From: Torreya grandis
Taxonomy: Eukaryota > Streptophyta > Pinopsida > Cupressales > Taxaceae
Length of the DNA: 64,000 nt
Direction: 5' to 3'
NCBI GenBank assembly: GCA_037957365.1
Contig: JARHVA010000122.1
Coordinates: 6,291,501-6,355,500 of the forward strand
The notes beneath the pieces were generated by a model that did no database searches, was not told where the DNA came from, and saw nothing but the letters and a program-made list of their open reading frames with translations. Both the position numbers and the translations under genes were made by a program. This document shows positions 1 to 11,653 of the stretch, in pieces (within the stretch, counting starts at the first letter, position 1; the number at the start of each line of letters is the position of its first letter).

Positions 1-837
1 TCTCATGCCAAAGAAATTGTTGCTCCAAATTCCTCATGACATGCCACTGAACTAACCTTACCCTTAGCTTAGCAAAACCCTGTATGTACAAACCTGCTAG
101 CTAGCATACCATCCACATACAGTAATAGGATAATGTCATGACCATCATCCACCTGGTAAGACAAACACAATGGTTACAATGACACTGACTAAAGCCCTAC
201 TTTGTCATCCACCTGTCAAAACCTGTACCACTATCCTGCAGCTTCCTCAAGACCATATGACTTGGCCTTTTGTCTCATGTATCCATTCTCTCTATTCTTT
301 AACTAAGGTATCCATTCATCTCAATGCTTTTCATACTGGTTGGAAACCCTACCAAATCTCCCATTTGGTCTTGCATCCTGTTCATGCCATGCTCCCACTA
401 TTTCTTGGATCCTTCCTACTCTGCAGTCAACAACTAGTATAAAGAAGAGGAACAACGAATTTGAGGCTTACTTACACTTTCGGTCCTCTCCATGGGTGTT
501 TGAGACTCCTTGATAGCTTGTTGTTTGCCCAAAATCCATCTTAGTGACCAACCTCAATCACTACATAGTCTGCATCCGATCAACGTCGGTTCCATGCGAC
601 TGTCTAGGTCGTCGATGCTGGTTATCCTACCGACATCAGTATCCACTTGCTCGACACCACCAAATTCTCTAGTCTGCACATGACTGACGTCGGCACCTAT
701 CTATTTGATGTTGGTTACCTTTGACCGATGTCAGTACTTGTGTATGCCTATGAGTGATGACTTTTTACCCACGAGCTCTTTTAAATCAATCCCATATCCA
801 AACTGCCCTGCTCAGAAATTATCCAGCCCCATCCACT
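1..837. other. C1 internal DNA without recognisable coding
   Basis: Integrase would be expected downstream of the pre-integrase motif, but I recognise no integrase, RT or RNase H in any frame here. The short open frame at 170-442 has no family resemblance. The stretch is richer in G+C than most of the window and holds a cluster of GACGTC-like words at 582-732 (listed separately). Confidence 0.5.
582..732. promoter_or_regulatory. Cluster of GACGTC-like palindromic words (C1 interior)
   Basis: Related words occur at 582-587 (AACGTC), 632-637 (GACATC), 686-691 (GACGTC), 707-712 (GATGTT) and 727-732 (GATGTC), several followed by GG or AG. The intact form is a palindrome with an ACGT core, the kind of site plant bZIP proteins bind. 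The same word is clustered in the C1 LTR. A regulatory role is inference. Confidence 0.4.
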
Positions 838-1400
838 GAACTCTATCCATCATCTCCTCCAAGAACACCAAGGCTTTCTAGTTCTTAAGTTTGTCAAACA
901 CATCTGACTTCCTCTTAAGAACATGCATCTCTTTCTTGCTCATGTGACCAAGCCTACAAAGCCACATCTTCACAACAGAAGAAGAATTAGTAATATAAGT
1001 AAGTAGATAAAGAGTACCTACTTTCTTACCACCAGCTAATTCAAGTGCAACCGTTGTGAGAGTTCTTGTGCATCTCTCATCACCCAACTTTCCTGAAGCA
1101 ATTAGCTGCATCTTCAAGACTGGGACCTGCATGACCTCCTTCAACACCCATGTGTTGGCCGCCTACAATTTCAGCAACACTTCCCCTTTGCCAAAAATAT
1201 GACAAGGCTCACCAACCCCTCTACTTGGGGCTGCATGGAAAGAGGCAATAGACTCTATTAACTAAGATTCAACTTTATCCAAGAAACATCCCAGAGCATC
1301 CTGTGCAACAACACCTACAACATCTGCTTCTCCAGTTTCTTCATGCTGATCTTCTGCCAACCAACAATATTTCTTTACCTACTCTTTCTTTCCATAACAC
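838..1400 (-). pseudogene. Copia gag end, protease and pre-integrase remnant
   Basis: The minus-strand translation runs in copia order. A damaged zinc knuckle lies near 1395-1360 (RCYGKKE, then VKKYCW). A protease active-site remnant near 1245-1215 reads ESIASFHAAP, where the family has DSGASFHATP, so the catalytic Asp and the Gly are lost. The typical GTLYLL and RLGHMSKKEMHVL pre-integrase motifs follow at about 980-900. The clean part is an 89-codon open frame at 878-1147, and the same frame extends further right through two stops. Integrase, RT and RNase H are absent from the window. In an intact element these parts package RNA and mature the polyprotein. This copy is dead: active-site residues are substituted and most of gag is missing. 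Confidence 0.8.
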
Positions 1401-1535
1401 CGTAATTTACCATTCATGCTTTTCAGTTCCTCCATTTTTAGTGTACTTTCTTCTGCCATTGCTATACTCCCACTCAATCAAAAACCCCTGAGAGTGACCT
1501 GTAACCAAACACAAAACCTACTCCCTACAACCTTA

Positions 1536-1547
1536 GCTCTGATACCA
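1536..1547 (-). other. Primer binding site of C1 (initiator tRNA-Met type)
   Basis: The minus strand reads TGGTATCAGAGC, the standard plant site complementary to the 3' end of initiator tRNA-Met. It lies two bases inside the LTR that ends at 1550, the usual copia spacing, and fixes the element's orientation. Confidence 0.92.
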
Positions 1548-1549
1548 AT

Positions 1550-2652
1550 TGTTAGGAACCCATGGAAGCACCATTGATTACCATATACAAGCAACTTAAG
1601 ATGTGGAATTAAACCAAAAGTAACAAGTAACTAGAAATCAAAAACAACATAGAATATGACAGACAATACACAACTTGTATTAATACTCATCCAGAAAAGA
1701 ATACAATAAAGAAGATGCCACTTCTTCTTCACACCTCTCAGAGGCTTCCCACACCTCAAGTGTACAGTAATTCTTTCCTCAAAGATCTCTCTCTTACGGT
1801 CCCAACACACAACTCAAACACAGAGTTGGTGTTCACCTCCAACCAGTCAGTATCCATTACTGCTAGTACACCAGTGCTCCACGCACTCCAAGTACTCAAC
1901 ATACTCCAAGTAGATCTCCCATGAATTTGTAATAACCTGCAACCCAAATGATCTTACTTATGGAAGAAACTACCTTGCCTTCCTCTCTTGCTCTCAGATG
2001 TGTTGTTGTCACCTTTGATTCTGCTACCACTTGCAGATCTCCTTTGACTTCACACACACACACCTGTTACCATGTAGATCTCTCTACACCATGAAAAACC
2101 CTTATCCTTGCCTCACCAAGTCCTTATGATTCTCCAAACCAATACCTCGGTGGATCTTCTCCCTGATCTAGCACACTTGCAGACCAACCTGATCATACAC
2201 ACTTGGCACCCCTATGGAACTAGGAGAAACACCCTTGCTCTCTTCACACACAGAAGGAGCTAACCTTGCTCAACTCAAACTAGGACAACTTACAATACAG
2301 CCCATGAGTCTATTATATAGATCTCATGCAAACAATAATTAGACATCTAATTACAATAATTAGATCTGCAACTTCAAGTTTAAAATTGGCTCTTAACATG
2401 CAAACACTTGGTTCGTTAACAAACTGTTCGTGCAACCAACAGTTCCAAAACCGCACAGGCTATTGACGTCGGTCCCTATCTACCTAGAGGTGACCGACGT
2501 CGGCTGAATTTTACCGACGTCGGTTGCATTCCTGTCCACCACTGGCCGATGTCAGTTGGCCTAACTGACGCCAGTGACTGTGACACTCAGCAACCTCTCA
2601 GTAACCTCCTTCCCTGTTTGCATAGTGAAGCTTTTAGCTCCACAACCTAACA
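1550..2652 (-). repeat. C1 5' LTR (1103 bp)
   Basis: On the plus strand it begins TGTTAGG and ends CCTAACA, a perfect 7-bp inverted repeat with TG/CA ends. The primer site abuts the left end; G1 LTR sequence resumes immediately at the right end. The right third carries a cluster of GACGTC palindromes. Small open frames inside (for example 1715-1924) look incidental. Confidence 0.88.
2465..2572. promoter_or_regulatory. GACGTC palindrome cluster in C1 LTR
   Basis: Exact GACGTC occurs at 2465-2470, 2496-2501 and 2516-2521, with variants GATGTC at 2548-2553 and GACGCC at 2567-2572, usually in the wider context CCGACGTCGG. In minus orientation it lies 80-190 bases from the LTR start, a U3 position where enhancers would sit. 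Function is inferred from position and motif only. Confidence 0.5.
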
Positions 2653-2657
2653 TTAAT
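2653..2657. repeat. Candidate target duplication of C1 (TTAAT)
   Basis: These five bases directly follow the C1 LTR. The uninterrupted G1 LTR copy reads TTGAT at the matching place (15175-15179). The partner copy lies outside the window, so the duplication itself cannot be checked. Confidence 0.5.
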
Positions 2658-4585
2658 GAACCATCATACAATAGATAAATTTTGAGAAATTCCATGAGGA
2701 CTATTGACTCATTTTTAAGACCACATAAGGGGACCCTATATACCCTTATTCACACACTCAATAAAGTAAGACATTTGGAGTTCATCAATTAGACACATGG
2801 AGTGATAAATTAAAACCTAGGATTCCCCAAATACCTTAACTTCTACTAATGAATCTTAACCTCTACTAAACAAGTCTATGAAGGCATTAGAGGACTAGTT
2901 CATGGATTCTTGACTATGAGGGCCATAATGAGGTCTAATATTTATGAGAAAGAGACTCTTCCACATGTGTTCATGATACCCATGTTGCCTTTATGGTGTC
3001 TTAATGACCTCTAATAGCCATCACCATAGAACACTCAGTACATATCTACATTAAGAAAAACTACACATTCATACTCATTTAAAGGTAGCATATTGAGAGA
3101 GTTGAATGTCCATATAACCACTTCACTTGAGCTAATGAGGTAATAATCTTTGAATTACTCCATGAAACCATCATTAAACCTCAAACCAGTATTCTTCTCT
3201 AGATATGTGCATTGAATATCTTTCCTCATCAAGGGAACCTTACCTACAATTTGCATCTAGTGATAACCTGAAGGTTTCTTTCTCCCATGGACTCACACAT
3301 GTGAATCAATGGTGGAGAATGAAATGGAAGGACCTTGATGACTTGTATAATACATGTATAATCATTAATTTCATCATACAAGCCCAAAATACATTGAAAC
3401 CATTCCATTCTTGACCTTGTGTGGGTGTATAAGGATAGTATGACTACCTTAAGTTATTGACATTTATTTATAAATTATATATAATTATTATAAAAACCAA
3501 TTCTAAGGATTAGAAGGATGTTATATCCCCTTTCTCTAGCCAATAACTTAGGTCTCCATTTTTTCTCTCATATCTGTACTGAATAAGAACCTGAGGTGTT
3601 ATCCATGGTTGGCAAGGAGGATGATGGAAAAGAAGGGTTGGTTTTTAATATTTCTTGGCTTGAAACTCCTAGATTATCTCACCTAACATTTTTACTAGAT
3701 CCCCTCTATATATCCTTGACTCTTTCTGACCATGTTCATATTATACAGATTTGTACTTGCTTGAAAACTCTAGCAAAACACTATTTTCCTATATTTTCTT
3801 AGGTTTTCAGACCTTGAAATGTTATTTTTAGGAATGATGAGGTAAAATATGGGTCAAAATTCATATAAAAACATGAAGTGTGGATGGAGAAGTTGAAGAT
3901 CTATTGTTTCCCATGCATGGTCCCCTTTTAGTGGATAATAAAGCATTTAACTTATGAAAAGACATCCCTTTGCATATTAAATGATTTTATCATGGAATTA
4001 TGTTAATCGTGGATGCATTTGAAGGAATTATTGATGTTTTTATTGGTGATTTTGAGTCAAAATAGCATCATCTTATGGTCCAACACCTTTTTCTAAGCAA
4101 TAGATATGATCTCAAGTGAAGGTTGAAAAGAGGTGACTTTAATATCAATCGAAGGACATTAAAACATGTTAAGGACCTAAAAAAGGTTACTAAATATTTT
4201 TATAACATCATTAACCCCTCTTATATTACCATACTTTACATACTTTCAAAATACTTAGATGGATTCATGATAGGTTGTAAGCTGCAACATTGGGTCACCT
4301 TTCATGTGAGTAATTTTGGACCATTAAGACCACCCTAAGGCTTGTTATGGATCCTTATACATAAATAATAATAAGGATAACACTTGACATAAGTTAAAAT
4401 TTGGTGTAAATGACAACTACAATAACATACCTTAATATAACACTTCACTTGACATGATGACTTGTGACCCTCCTTTGAAACTACCTTGACACTTCAAAAA
4501 GCATGAGAGGGTGACCAAGGTAATCTTGGGTACTCAAGACATAGGTTTACTCATTTATATGCCTAAGGTAATAAATAAGTCAACA
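2653..4585 (-). repeat. G1 3' LTR, truncated by C1
   Basis: This stretch aligns along its length with 15175-18098 apart from one large insertion in the latter. The minus-strand start is TGTTGAC (plus-strand GTCAACA at 4579-4585). The part equivalent to 10958-15174 would lie beyond C1, outside the window. Open frames inside (3205-3414, 3596-3802, 4123-4338) are not conserved as proteins in the other copy and I do not call them. Confidence 0.82.
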
Positions 4586-4929
4586 TTACTGGTGAATTTT
4601 AAGGATTGAGTTTCCTGTTGGTGAAGAGGACCCAGGATCTCTTGCATATCACTCATACCTAGATGAAGACTCTTTGACTGAACTATTACCTCATCATCAA
4701 TTTCTTTCAGAACTTAAGAACTAAAATAATCTATATAAAACACATAATAAGACATAAAATAAACATAAAAAAGACACACAATATAAATTAACAAGCACAC
4801 AACCAATTAAGCTACTAACAAGTCATGTGCTACAACACTTTGAAGAAGGAAACCTAAACTACTATGTACAAAGATGGTTTGTGATTCCTAGGAAAAATAC
4901 TTAAGTAACACCCCATTGATAGGGATAGG
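4586..4929 (-). other. G1 3' untranslated stretch
   Basis: Lies between the integrase end and the 3' LTR. No domain is recognisable, and no clear polypurine tract survives next to 4585. Confidence 0.5.
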
Positions 4930-5945
4930 GAGTTACTAACCACTTAGTTTGGATAATTTTAAGTCATTTTTCTCTTTGTATTTGTTAATAACATATGGTC
5001 CACTCTAAAGACTATCAAACTTTGAATGCTTACCTGGCTTGACACAGTCTTCATCCCACTTGATTACAATGTCACCTTATTGGAAGGTCTTTAAAGAATC
5101 TATCTTTTAAAATGATATCTTGGCCTGATATTTATGGTACCACATGGCATGCATATCATCATCTGTTATCTCTTACATCTCCCTCAATTCATTCATTCTC
5201 ACCTCCATTGCATCACTCTCCATGAGTTCAAGTTGGTGTGTAAGTTCCAAGGATGTAAGTTCAAGTGATATGGGAAACCTTGATCCTTTTCCATAGGCAA
5301 TAATATATGTAAAATTACAAATATCCCTCTTGGTATTGATCATATCTACCCATAAGGCTATCCTTAGCTTGGTATGCCACTCCCTTTAGTTGTCCTCCAT
5401 AATTATCTTTATGATCCTAATTAGATTCTTATTGGTGGGGTCTACAAATAAATTAACCTATGGATATTAATTAGATGAATAACTGAGGTAGATGCAAAGT
5501 TTAAGATCCCACTCACTCACCCTTTCACTATTGAAGGCTAGTGCATTATCTGATATGATGGTGGAGGGGACCCCAAATCTAGTCATTAGATTATCATAAA
5601 ACTCTAAAACTAAGTTCTCATTTTCTTCCTTATGTGAAACTACCTCCACCCACATAGTAAAGTAGTCTGTAGTAGTCAAGACCCACTTATTCCCTACACT
5701 ATATGGAGGTTGAATCATACCTACAAATTTTAGGCCCTAGTGTATGAAGGCTTGCTCCACTTAAATAGGCTTGAGGGGTAAGGCAGCTAGTCTTTGCTTT
5801 CCTATGAACATAACACATTTTTAGCAACCCCTAACCCAAGAATGAGAGTCCTTGAAAAAACTTAGACAAAAATATCCTGATTTTATAATATTTTTTTCTA
5901 TGTTATTGGTTTTAAAGTGCCCTCTTGCATGCCTATAATGAAACT
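4930..5945 (-). pseudogene. G1 integrase (decayed)
   Basis: Integrase joins element cDNA to host DNA. Minus-strand frames show a worn zinc-binding region at about 5945-5810 (GHF, then SGYF and WVRGC.KC). The catalytic core start is an 84-codon open frame at 5718-5467 containing NKWVLTTTDYFTMWVEVV and FGVPSTIISDNALAF, with the first two acidic residues in TTD and SDN. The C-terminal part runs to about 4930 with WHTKLRIALW, YGKGSRFPISLEL, GDIVIKWD, HSKFD and SGPYVI, the GPY motif of this enzyme. Several stops fall at expected Gln codons (for example before YPNS-type and REWH segments). No chromodomain follows. The copy is inactive. Confidence 0.85.
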
Positions 5946-5989
5946 ATTCTAGGAGCTTATCAATTTGGTTAATTTCTACACATCTCAAG

Positions 5990-7725
5990 AGCATGCCATC
6001 AAGGTATTTTTTGAAAATAATTGCATCAATCAAGACATAAGGAATGGATTGTATTCTAAATTACCTCTTTCTTATCCTATTTATTTTTATAGGACATTCT
6101 CTCATTTTAAGAAATTTCACCATGTCTTGAGTCCAATTGAAAGTAGATGTAGGTACAACTACTTGTTGATCACTTTGCATTGCTAAAACAACTTCCTTGT
6201 CTTCCTTCACATCTAATGCAAGGTATTCACATAGTCCCCTACCCATAAATAAATTAGTTAACTTAACTTATATGTCATATTCTATGCATTTGGTTAACCA
6301 ATCGGTTCATTTTTCACTCAAACATCTATTAAAGATGAAGTATTTGATGCTAGGTTGAACCACCATGACAAAGATTTTATTATTAGACACCATGTGTTTA
6401 AACTTCTTGATACCTCTCATGAATAAAATTATATGTTTTTAAACAAAATTATACCTATATTAATACCCCTCCAATGCTTGACTAAAGAAGGCTATGGGCT
6501 TTTCAAGACCCTCACTATTTTATTGCATAAACATGGTATAAATGGTGTCATGAGTTGAGAAGGCATACAATAATAATTCCCTTGAAAAATTAGGGTTGAG
6601 GAGGGTGGGATCTTGGGTAATATCCTAGTTTATGGCTTCAAAGTTTCTTTTCCCTTTCTTAGTTCATAAAAACTCCTTGTGTTTATTGATCATGAGAGTT
6701 AGAGGCCTTACCAAGTCTACAAATCTAGGTATAAACCTCTTGATAAAATTGATTTTGCCTAAGAAACTCTACAATCCCTTATTTTTTTTGGGTATGGATA
6801 AATCAAGTATTTCACTTATCCTCTTAGGGTCTATAGATAGGCCTTATTTTGACAAAACATGTCATATAAGTCTACCTTCATAGACTATAAATATACACTT
6901 TTTGGGATTCAAGGAGACCCCATAATACCTGTACCAAACACTAGCCTCAAGTGTGTCAAATTATCTTTGAGGTCCTTGGATAATACTATGATTTCATCAA
7001 GATATATGAACACTATCTCATTGATGAGTCTTTAGAATGCTACATCCATTTCCCTTTAGAAGGTGGCTCTTTCATTTGACAGTCCAAAGGGAATCTTCTT
7101 GTAAGCATAAGTACCCCACTTAGTTGTGAAGGCAATCTTGTGTTGGTCCTCCTCCTTCACTAACACCTAATTTTAGCCTAAATATCCATTAATCAAGGAG
7201 AAGAGTTGTGAACCTATAACCTTTTGAAGAATTTGATCCATGGATGGTAATGGGTAGTGATCTCTCATTGACACCTTGTTGAGATCTTTAAAGTCTACAC
7301 ATAACCTTATATCCCCATTCTTCTTCCTCACAAGCCCAATATTATCCACCCATTGAGAGTGTTTAATGGGGAAGATGATGTTAGATTCAATGATCTTTGT
7401 CAACTCTCTCTTCATTAGGATCTCAATCTTGGGGTTGATCGATCTTTGTTTTTGTCTCACAAGCTTAGCACTTACCTCAAAATCTATGGTATTCTGAGCC
7501 AAGCTAGGGTCCAAACCATTAAATTCATGATACTCCCAAGAAGGCTTCCTTCTCTTCCTTTGTGTTCACTTTTCCTAATTTAAGTAGCCTATCTTTATAA
7601 ATGATGACCTTCTCATAGTGTTCTTCCTTTGTGGATATGTTAACCTTGTCTTTCCTTAGTTTATCATATTCATTGAATATATTTTCCAGTGTCACCAATC
7701 CCTTAGGTAAATTTTTCATCCTCAA
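5990..7725 (-). pseudogene. G1 reverse transcriptase and RNase H (decayed)
   Basis: RT copies element RNA into DNA and RNase H removes the template. The frame at 7725-7525 is the linker before RT (HYEKVIIYKDRLLKLGKVN). A frameshift leads into 7514-7173, with INPKIEILMKRELTKIIES, RKKNGDIRLCVDFKDLNK and YPLPSMDQILQKV, the fingers and palm motifs of Ty3/Gypsy RT. Further along, KIPFGLSNERATF and the catalytic loop appear near 7010-6990 as YLDE rather than YLDD, a change of a metal-binding Asp. RNase H follows at about 6620-6250, recognisable by a frame resembling the family's PIAFFS region and by CEYLALDV. Many stops and frameshifts are present. The element cannot make active enzyme. Confidence 0.85.
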
Positions 7726-8584
7726 TTGGATAATGTAGTCCTCACACTATTGTTGTAATCTGCCTTGGTTTCTTGTGTAGAATTCTACCTCCTACTATAG
7801 GAATCATTTTGTTTGCTTGTCATTTTTAAACACCTACTATCTAGCTTCATTGTTCGAGACTGAAGGTGTACATACCATCTTGATTTTAGATTGATCCTTG
7901 ATATTATTGACCTAGCTTGTAATATCATACTATGCTCGTATGGATTCCAACTGGTCTACATGTTGATTGGCCTCTCTTGGTATAGCGTGAATGTCAAAGG
8001 CTTCAAATTCTTCCAAGAGGTCCCAAATCCTATGTTTGTATACCTTCAAGAATGTATTATTAACTTCATTATGCCCTCTCACCTAATACACTACTAATTT
8101 ACTCTCTCCCATGGCTTGTAGGAGATTGATGCTTCTCTTTCTTGCCCATTATAGCCCATGGATTAGGGATTCATACTCTATTGAATTTTATGTGCATCTA
8201 AATTGAAAACTCAAGGTAGAAAAGTATATTTTTTTAGGAGAGACAAGCATGACACCTACCCCACTTCCATTCTTGGACCTAGAGCCATCAAAGAATAAAT
8301 CCATACTCTTTTATGATCTTATCTTGGGCTAGAGAGGGTTGGTATTATAGCCCCTTCCTCATGCATATAATATCCACCAAAACTTGCCTCTTCGATGCTC
8401 TTATATCAATCATAGCCATGATTATCTAATCCCCTTTCATCAAGAAGAAAATTTGATATACCTTTAATTGGTTCAATTGGCTCCTAGTCATTTGGGTGTT
8501 CATCTTCACTTATGATAGTGCAATTGACATTAGATAAGTTAGGCATGTAATGCTCTAAATAGAACCTAGAGATAGGCTCAGACC
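7726..8584 (-). other. G1 pol between protease and RT, unrecognised
   Basis: By position this was coding linker between protease and RT. Stops and frame changes are dense and I could not identify any motif on either strand. Confidence 0.45.
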
Positions 8585-8905
8585 TTATGGTGACCTTTTT
8601 TTTGTACCTAGTCCTAAAAACCATATAAGACCAGTTAAAAGAGAGATAGCCCCTATATTGGCAATGAAATACCTAAACAAGCATAAGGCAAAGTAAGGAG
8701 GGAGGTCAAATACAACCACATTTTTAGATTTAGTAAAATTAGGACAATTAGCCAAGATAATTTTTAGATCCTTAAGGACTCCAACAATCTTAGTAGGAGA
8801 CCCATCTAATTGCAAGACCCCTTTAGCATTAGGTTCATACTTTAGCCCAAACTTATTTTCTATAGACTTAGGCATGATAAAAGTACTAGCCCCACTATCT
8901 ATCAT
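8585..8905 (-). pseudogene. G1 aspartic protease
   Basis: A 106-codon open frame begins MIDSGASTFIMPKS, an intact retropepsin active site (D-S-G-A), followed by KFGLKYEPNAKGVLQLDG, KDLKIILANCP and FDLPPYFALCL. This matches the protease of plant Ty3/Gypsy elements that carry an LDG loop and a LPP.F segment. The enzyme would cut the Gag-Pol precursor. It is the best kept piece of G1, but neighbouring domains are out of frame and no continuous polyprotein remains. The ATG at 8905 is only the first Met in the frame, not a true start. Confidence 0.85.
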
Positions 8906-10129
8906 ATAGTTGTGTAATAGGTAATAACCTATAATGATAGAAAAATAAATCAGGGGGATTGATTACCTTGGGTTCTTGACACTCATGAGGCTGATTGGTA
9001 TTGCTTAGGACTACACCCACCTTTTCTACCTACTTGTCTAAGATGTGCAGTTTGGACAACTCTTCTTAGAGGAATCATTTTATCCCATAATTAGTAAGGT
9101 ATCCCACATAAGTATGGTGACATGGGCCTTCTTCATCTAATCCATAATTCTAATGTGAGAGTTGGCAGCCTTTGACTTAAACTTAGGAGTAGCAGTACCA
9201 CTTGGAACTTGTGTGAATTGGGGTATGAATGGACCTCTATGATTCTTCCCTCTCCCATATTGAATTTTATGAGTTGGTGGAGTCTTAAGAATTTAAACTT
9301 GTACATTAGATTATTGAGATAGTTGAGATTGTGGAGGGGATTCTCTTCCAACTTCTAGGTCATCACCAACTACCCTTATTTTATCCTTTGTATGGGTTTC
9401 ATCTAGACTATCTACCTTGGTGTACCTCCAATCTGATTGGCTGTAACTTTCTCAAATGAATGTTCTCCTTAATGTAGGTTAACAAAAATGGTCTCATATG
9501 GTGCCTTACTCCCACTTGTTTCTTATTGATTTGACATCTCAAACTAAGTCATGAAGGGAGTCTCTCCATGCTACATAGAAGGACCTTATTTATGTTGTGT
9601 AGGAGGTTGACTATCATGTATTGGAGGAACCTAATTTTGATGCATGAAATGGGATTGAAAAGCATCACCATTTGGATTAATTAACATCTCATGAGGCTTA
9701 CCCCATTGTGTAAGGCATTGACCTTCTTAATCATAATTGTTTTGGGTTAGGACTAGTGCTCTAAAAGTGCTTGTATAATTGTGTTTGATTTTTTTATAGG
9801 GCCTTGCTTGAGTGATTTGCCCTTGGCCTTGTGGATTAGGTTGATATAAAGGCATATTGTATTAGTATGGATCATAAGGGGATTGGTAGGGGGATTGGTA
9901 AGGTATAAGAGGTGGAATTTATTACCACTCCAAGGATACTATCTTATTGTTATGTTCTTTGGCTAGCCCTTCAATCTTACCAAACCTATCAAATTCATCA
10001 ATGTCTACCTGATCAATATTAGTTGGTGTAGTAAGGGAGCAATGGTATGCAAATGGGGTTAAATATTTGGTAATAAGGGAATCAGGTGTCTTGGGGTAAG
10101 CTTGAATACTTACCCTTATAGCCACCTTA
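8906..10129 (-). other. G1 gag C-terminal region, heavily decayed
   Basis: By position this is the end of gag plus the gag-protease linker. The short frame at 9922-10125 carries AIRVS, reminiscent of the AI.AE segment after the gag core, but I found no intact zinc knuckle. Stops occur every 20-60 codons. Confidence 0.5.
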
Positions 10130-10780
10130 TAGGCATTTGGTGAGTGTTCCCTCCATTGGAATATATCTTGACTACCACATCATAATTGAGGGATCTTAAG
10201 TAGTACAAAAATGCATAATTTGGGGTAGGCTTGACTACTATGGGGATCTTATCCTAGGTTTTTTGAAACCTGTAATTGAAATCTACCTTAAACTCTTAGG
10301 GAACTCTTTTAATTGTGGTGAGTTTCTCTACTAAAGACAAATGGTCATTACTATCCTCAAAATGTTTTCAAATGTGTTCCCCAAATTCATCTCAAGTATT
10401 GATAGAAAAGGTTTTAATCCCCTATACCATTGAAGTACCATAACCTTAAAGGAAGTGGCCAATAACCTTAATAACACATTTTTTTGGGTCATATTTTGAA
10501 CCAAGCATAGGTTGGATATGTATGCAATACATTCCATAGGGGTGATTGAGTGTTCTCCTATGAAATATGGAAGGATCTTAAGTGAAACAGTAGGTATATC
10601 ATTGAATTGGTTCATATTTAAGGGGCTACCACCATTGAAGGGCATAAAATCTTGATGTTTACACCTAGCCATTAGAGGTGTAGGGATTAAAATAATGTTT
10701 TTTTTAGTATAATTAGGATTATTAGGGGGTTTAGTATTATTATTGGACCTAGGGTATCTCTTTCTCCTAGAAAAGTCCAA
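10130..10780 (-). pseudogene. G1 Gag (capsid) remnant
   Basis: Gag forms the particle that holds element RNA. The open frame 10780-10331 (149 codons) contains KILPYFIGEHSITPMECI, ISNLCLVQNMT, and RLLATSFK followed by LQWYRGL, which is the retrotransposon Gag core (RLLA.S.KG.AL.WYR.L). After 10331 the frame shifts; PTPNYAFLYYL is recognisable near 10210. The same core, with GE.xITP and WYR, occurs in the Gag of Z at 31693-31870, so the two proteins are homologous. The start codon is uncertain; the Met at 10780 lies 163 bases from the primer site, reasonable for a short leader. Confidence 0.82.
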
Positions 10781-10943
10781 AGATAACTCAACAAACTCAG
10801 CTTATTTACCTTTTGATGAAGACTTTGTGCCCACTTTTGACATGAAACTTGATTGTAGATATTTCAATAGAGTAATTTAATCTCCTTGATATCATCCAAT
10901 TTTTCACATTCATACTCTTACTCACTTGAATCTTGGTCCCATT

Positions 10944-10957
10944 GGGCATGCCAAAAC
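10944..10957 (-). other. G1 primer binding site
   Basis: The minus strand reads GTTTTGGCATGCCC and continues AATGGGA. The same string, with CAGTGGGA, follows the left LTR of Z at 31424. Both lie directly after an LTR end, as a primer site must. The tRNA is not identified. This match sets the inner edge of the G1 5' LTR at 10958. Confidence 0.78.
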
Positions 10958-11644
10958 TATTAACTCACTAAACTGCACCATTAGGAGAGGATTGTTCAAA
11001 CTTTTCCAAGTTTGGGGTAACATGGGATTAGTCCAAAGGCTATGAGTGACCTATGAGAGGACTAAACCTCTAGTTTATAGGGATAGCTCCCCTAGTGTAT
11101 CAATTTGATCTCGCTTGATAATACCTACTAATTTTTTGGAGTGAAAAAATATAGATAAATGCATGAAATTAAAACCTATACTATTAGAGGTGATGCACCA
11201 ATATTGACTTATCCACTCTAATTGATACTTAATCAACAATTTATGAATCGAGTAAAGATTGGTGACTAAAAAAAAAATTCCAAATATCTCCTAAACATAA
11301 TTACTTCATGTGAAGTTTATGGTGGATGTCTACAACTTAAAGGTAGTGGATAAGAATTTTGTTCAAGGCACTATCAACCGTATTAATCTTCAACATAGCT
11401 ACCAACACTTTGGCACATCACATGACCTATGTAGGATAGAATTATATCAGCTAGGTGAGGGAAAGGACTTGTAAATGGGAATTAAACTTCACATTTATGC
11501 AAATAAGCAAACATACATCATACTAAGCTAGTGAAGAAATCTGAAAACAATCCTTCTTTATTGATTAACAAGACTTACAAGATATAATTTGGGTAGAGTT
11601 TCATCATACCCAATCGATGCAAGAATATAATGGCCTTAGAGCCT

Positions 11645-11653
11645 AAATTTATA
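11645..11653 (-). promoter_or_regulatory. TATA-like box of G1 LTR
   Basis: The minus strand reads TATAAATTT, preceded by a CT-rich tract and followed shortly by GGCTC. W has the same arrangement at 18681-18689 and Z at 30684. In all three it lies about 550-740 bases before the LTR end. Confidence 0.55.

Larger units (their letters stand above)
1..2652 (-). mobile_element. C1: Ty1/Copia element, partial (right end in window)
   Basis: Read on the minus strand, the order is LTR (2652 to 1550), primer binding site, a short zinc-knuckle/protease/pre-integrase remnant, then unrecognised DNA up to the window edge. The LTR has clean TG/CA ends with a 7-bp terminal inverted repeat. Only about 150 bases separate the primer site from the zinc knuckle, so most of gag is missing and the copy is a deletion derivative. 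It sits inside the 3' LTR of G1: the G1 sequence stops at 2653 here but continues in its 5' LTR near 15175. The second LTR must lie left of the window. Confidence 0.8.
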
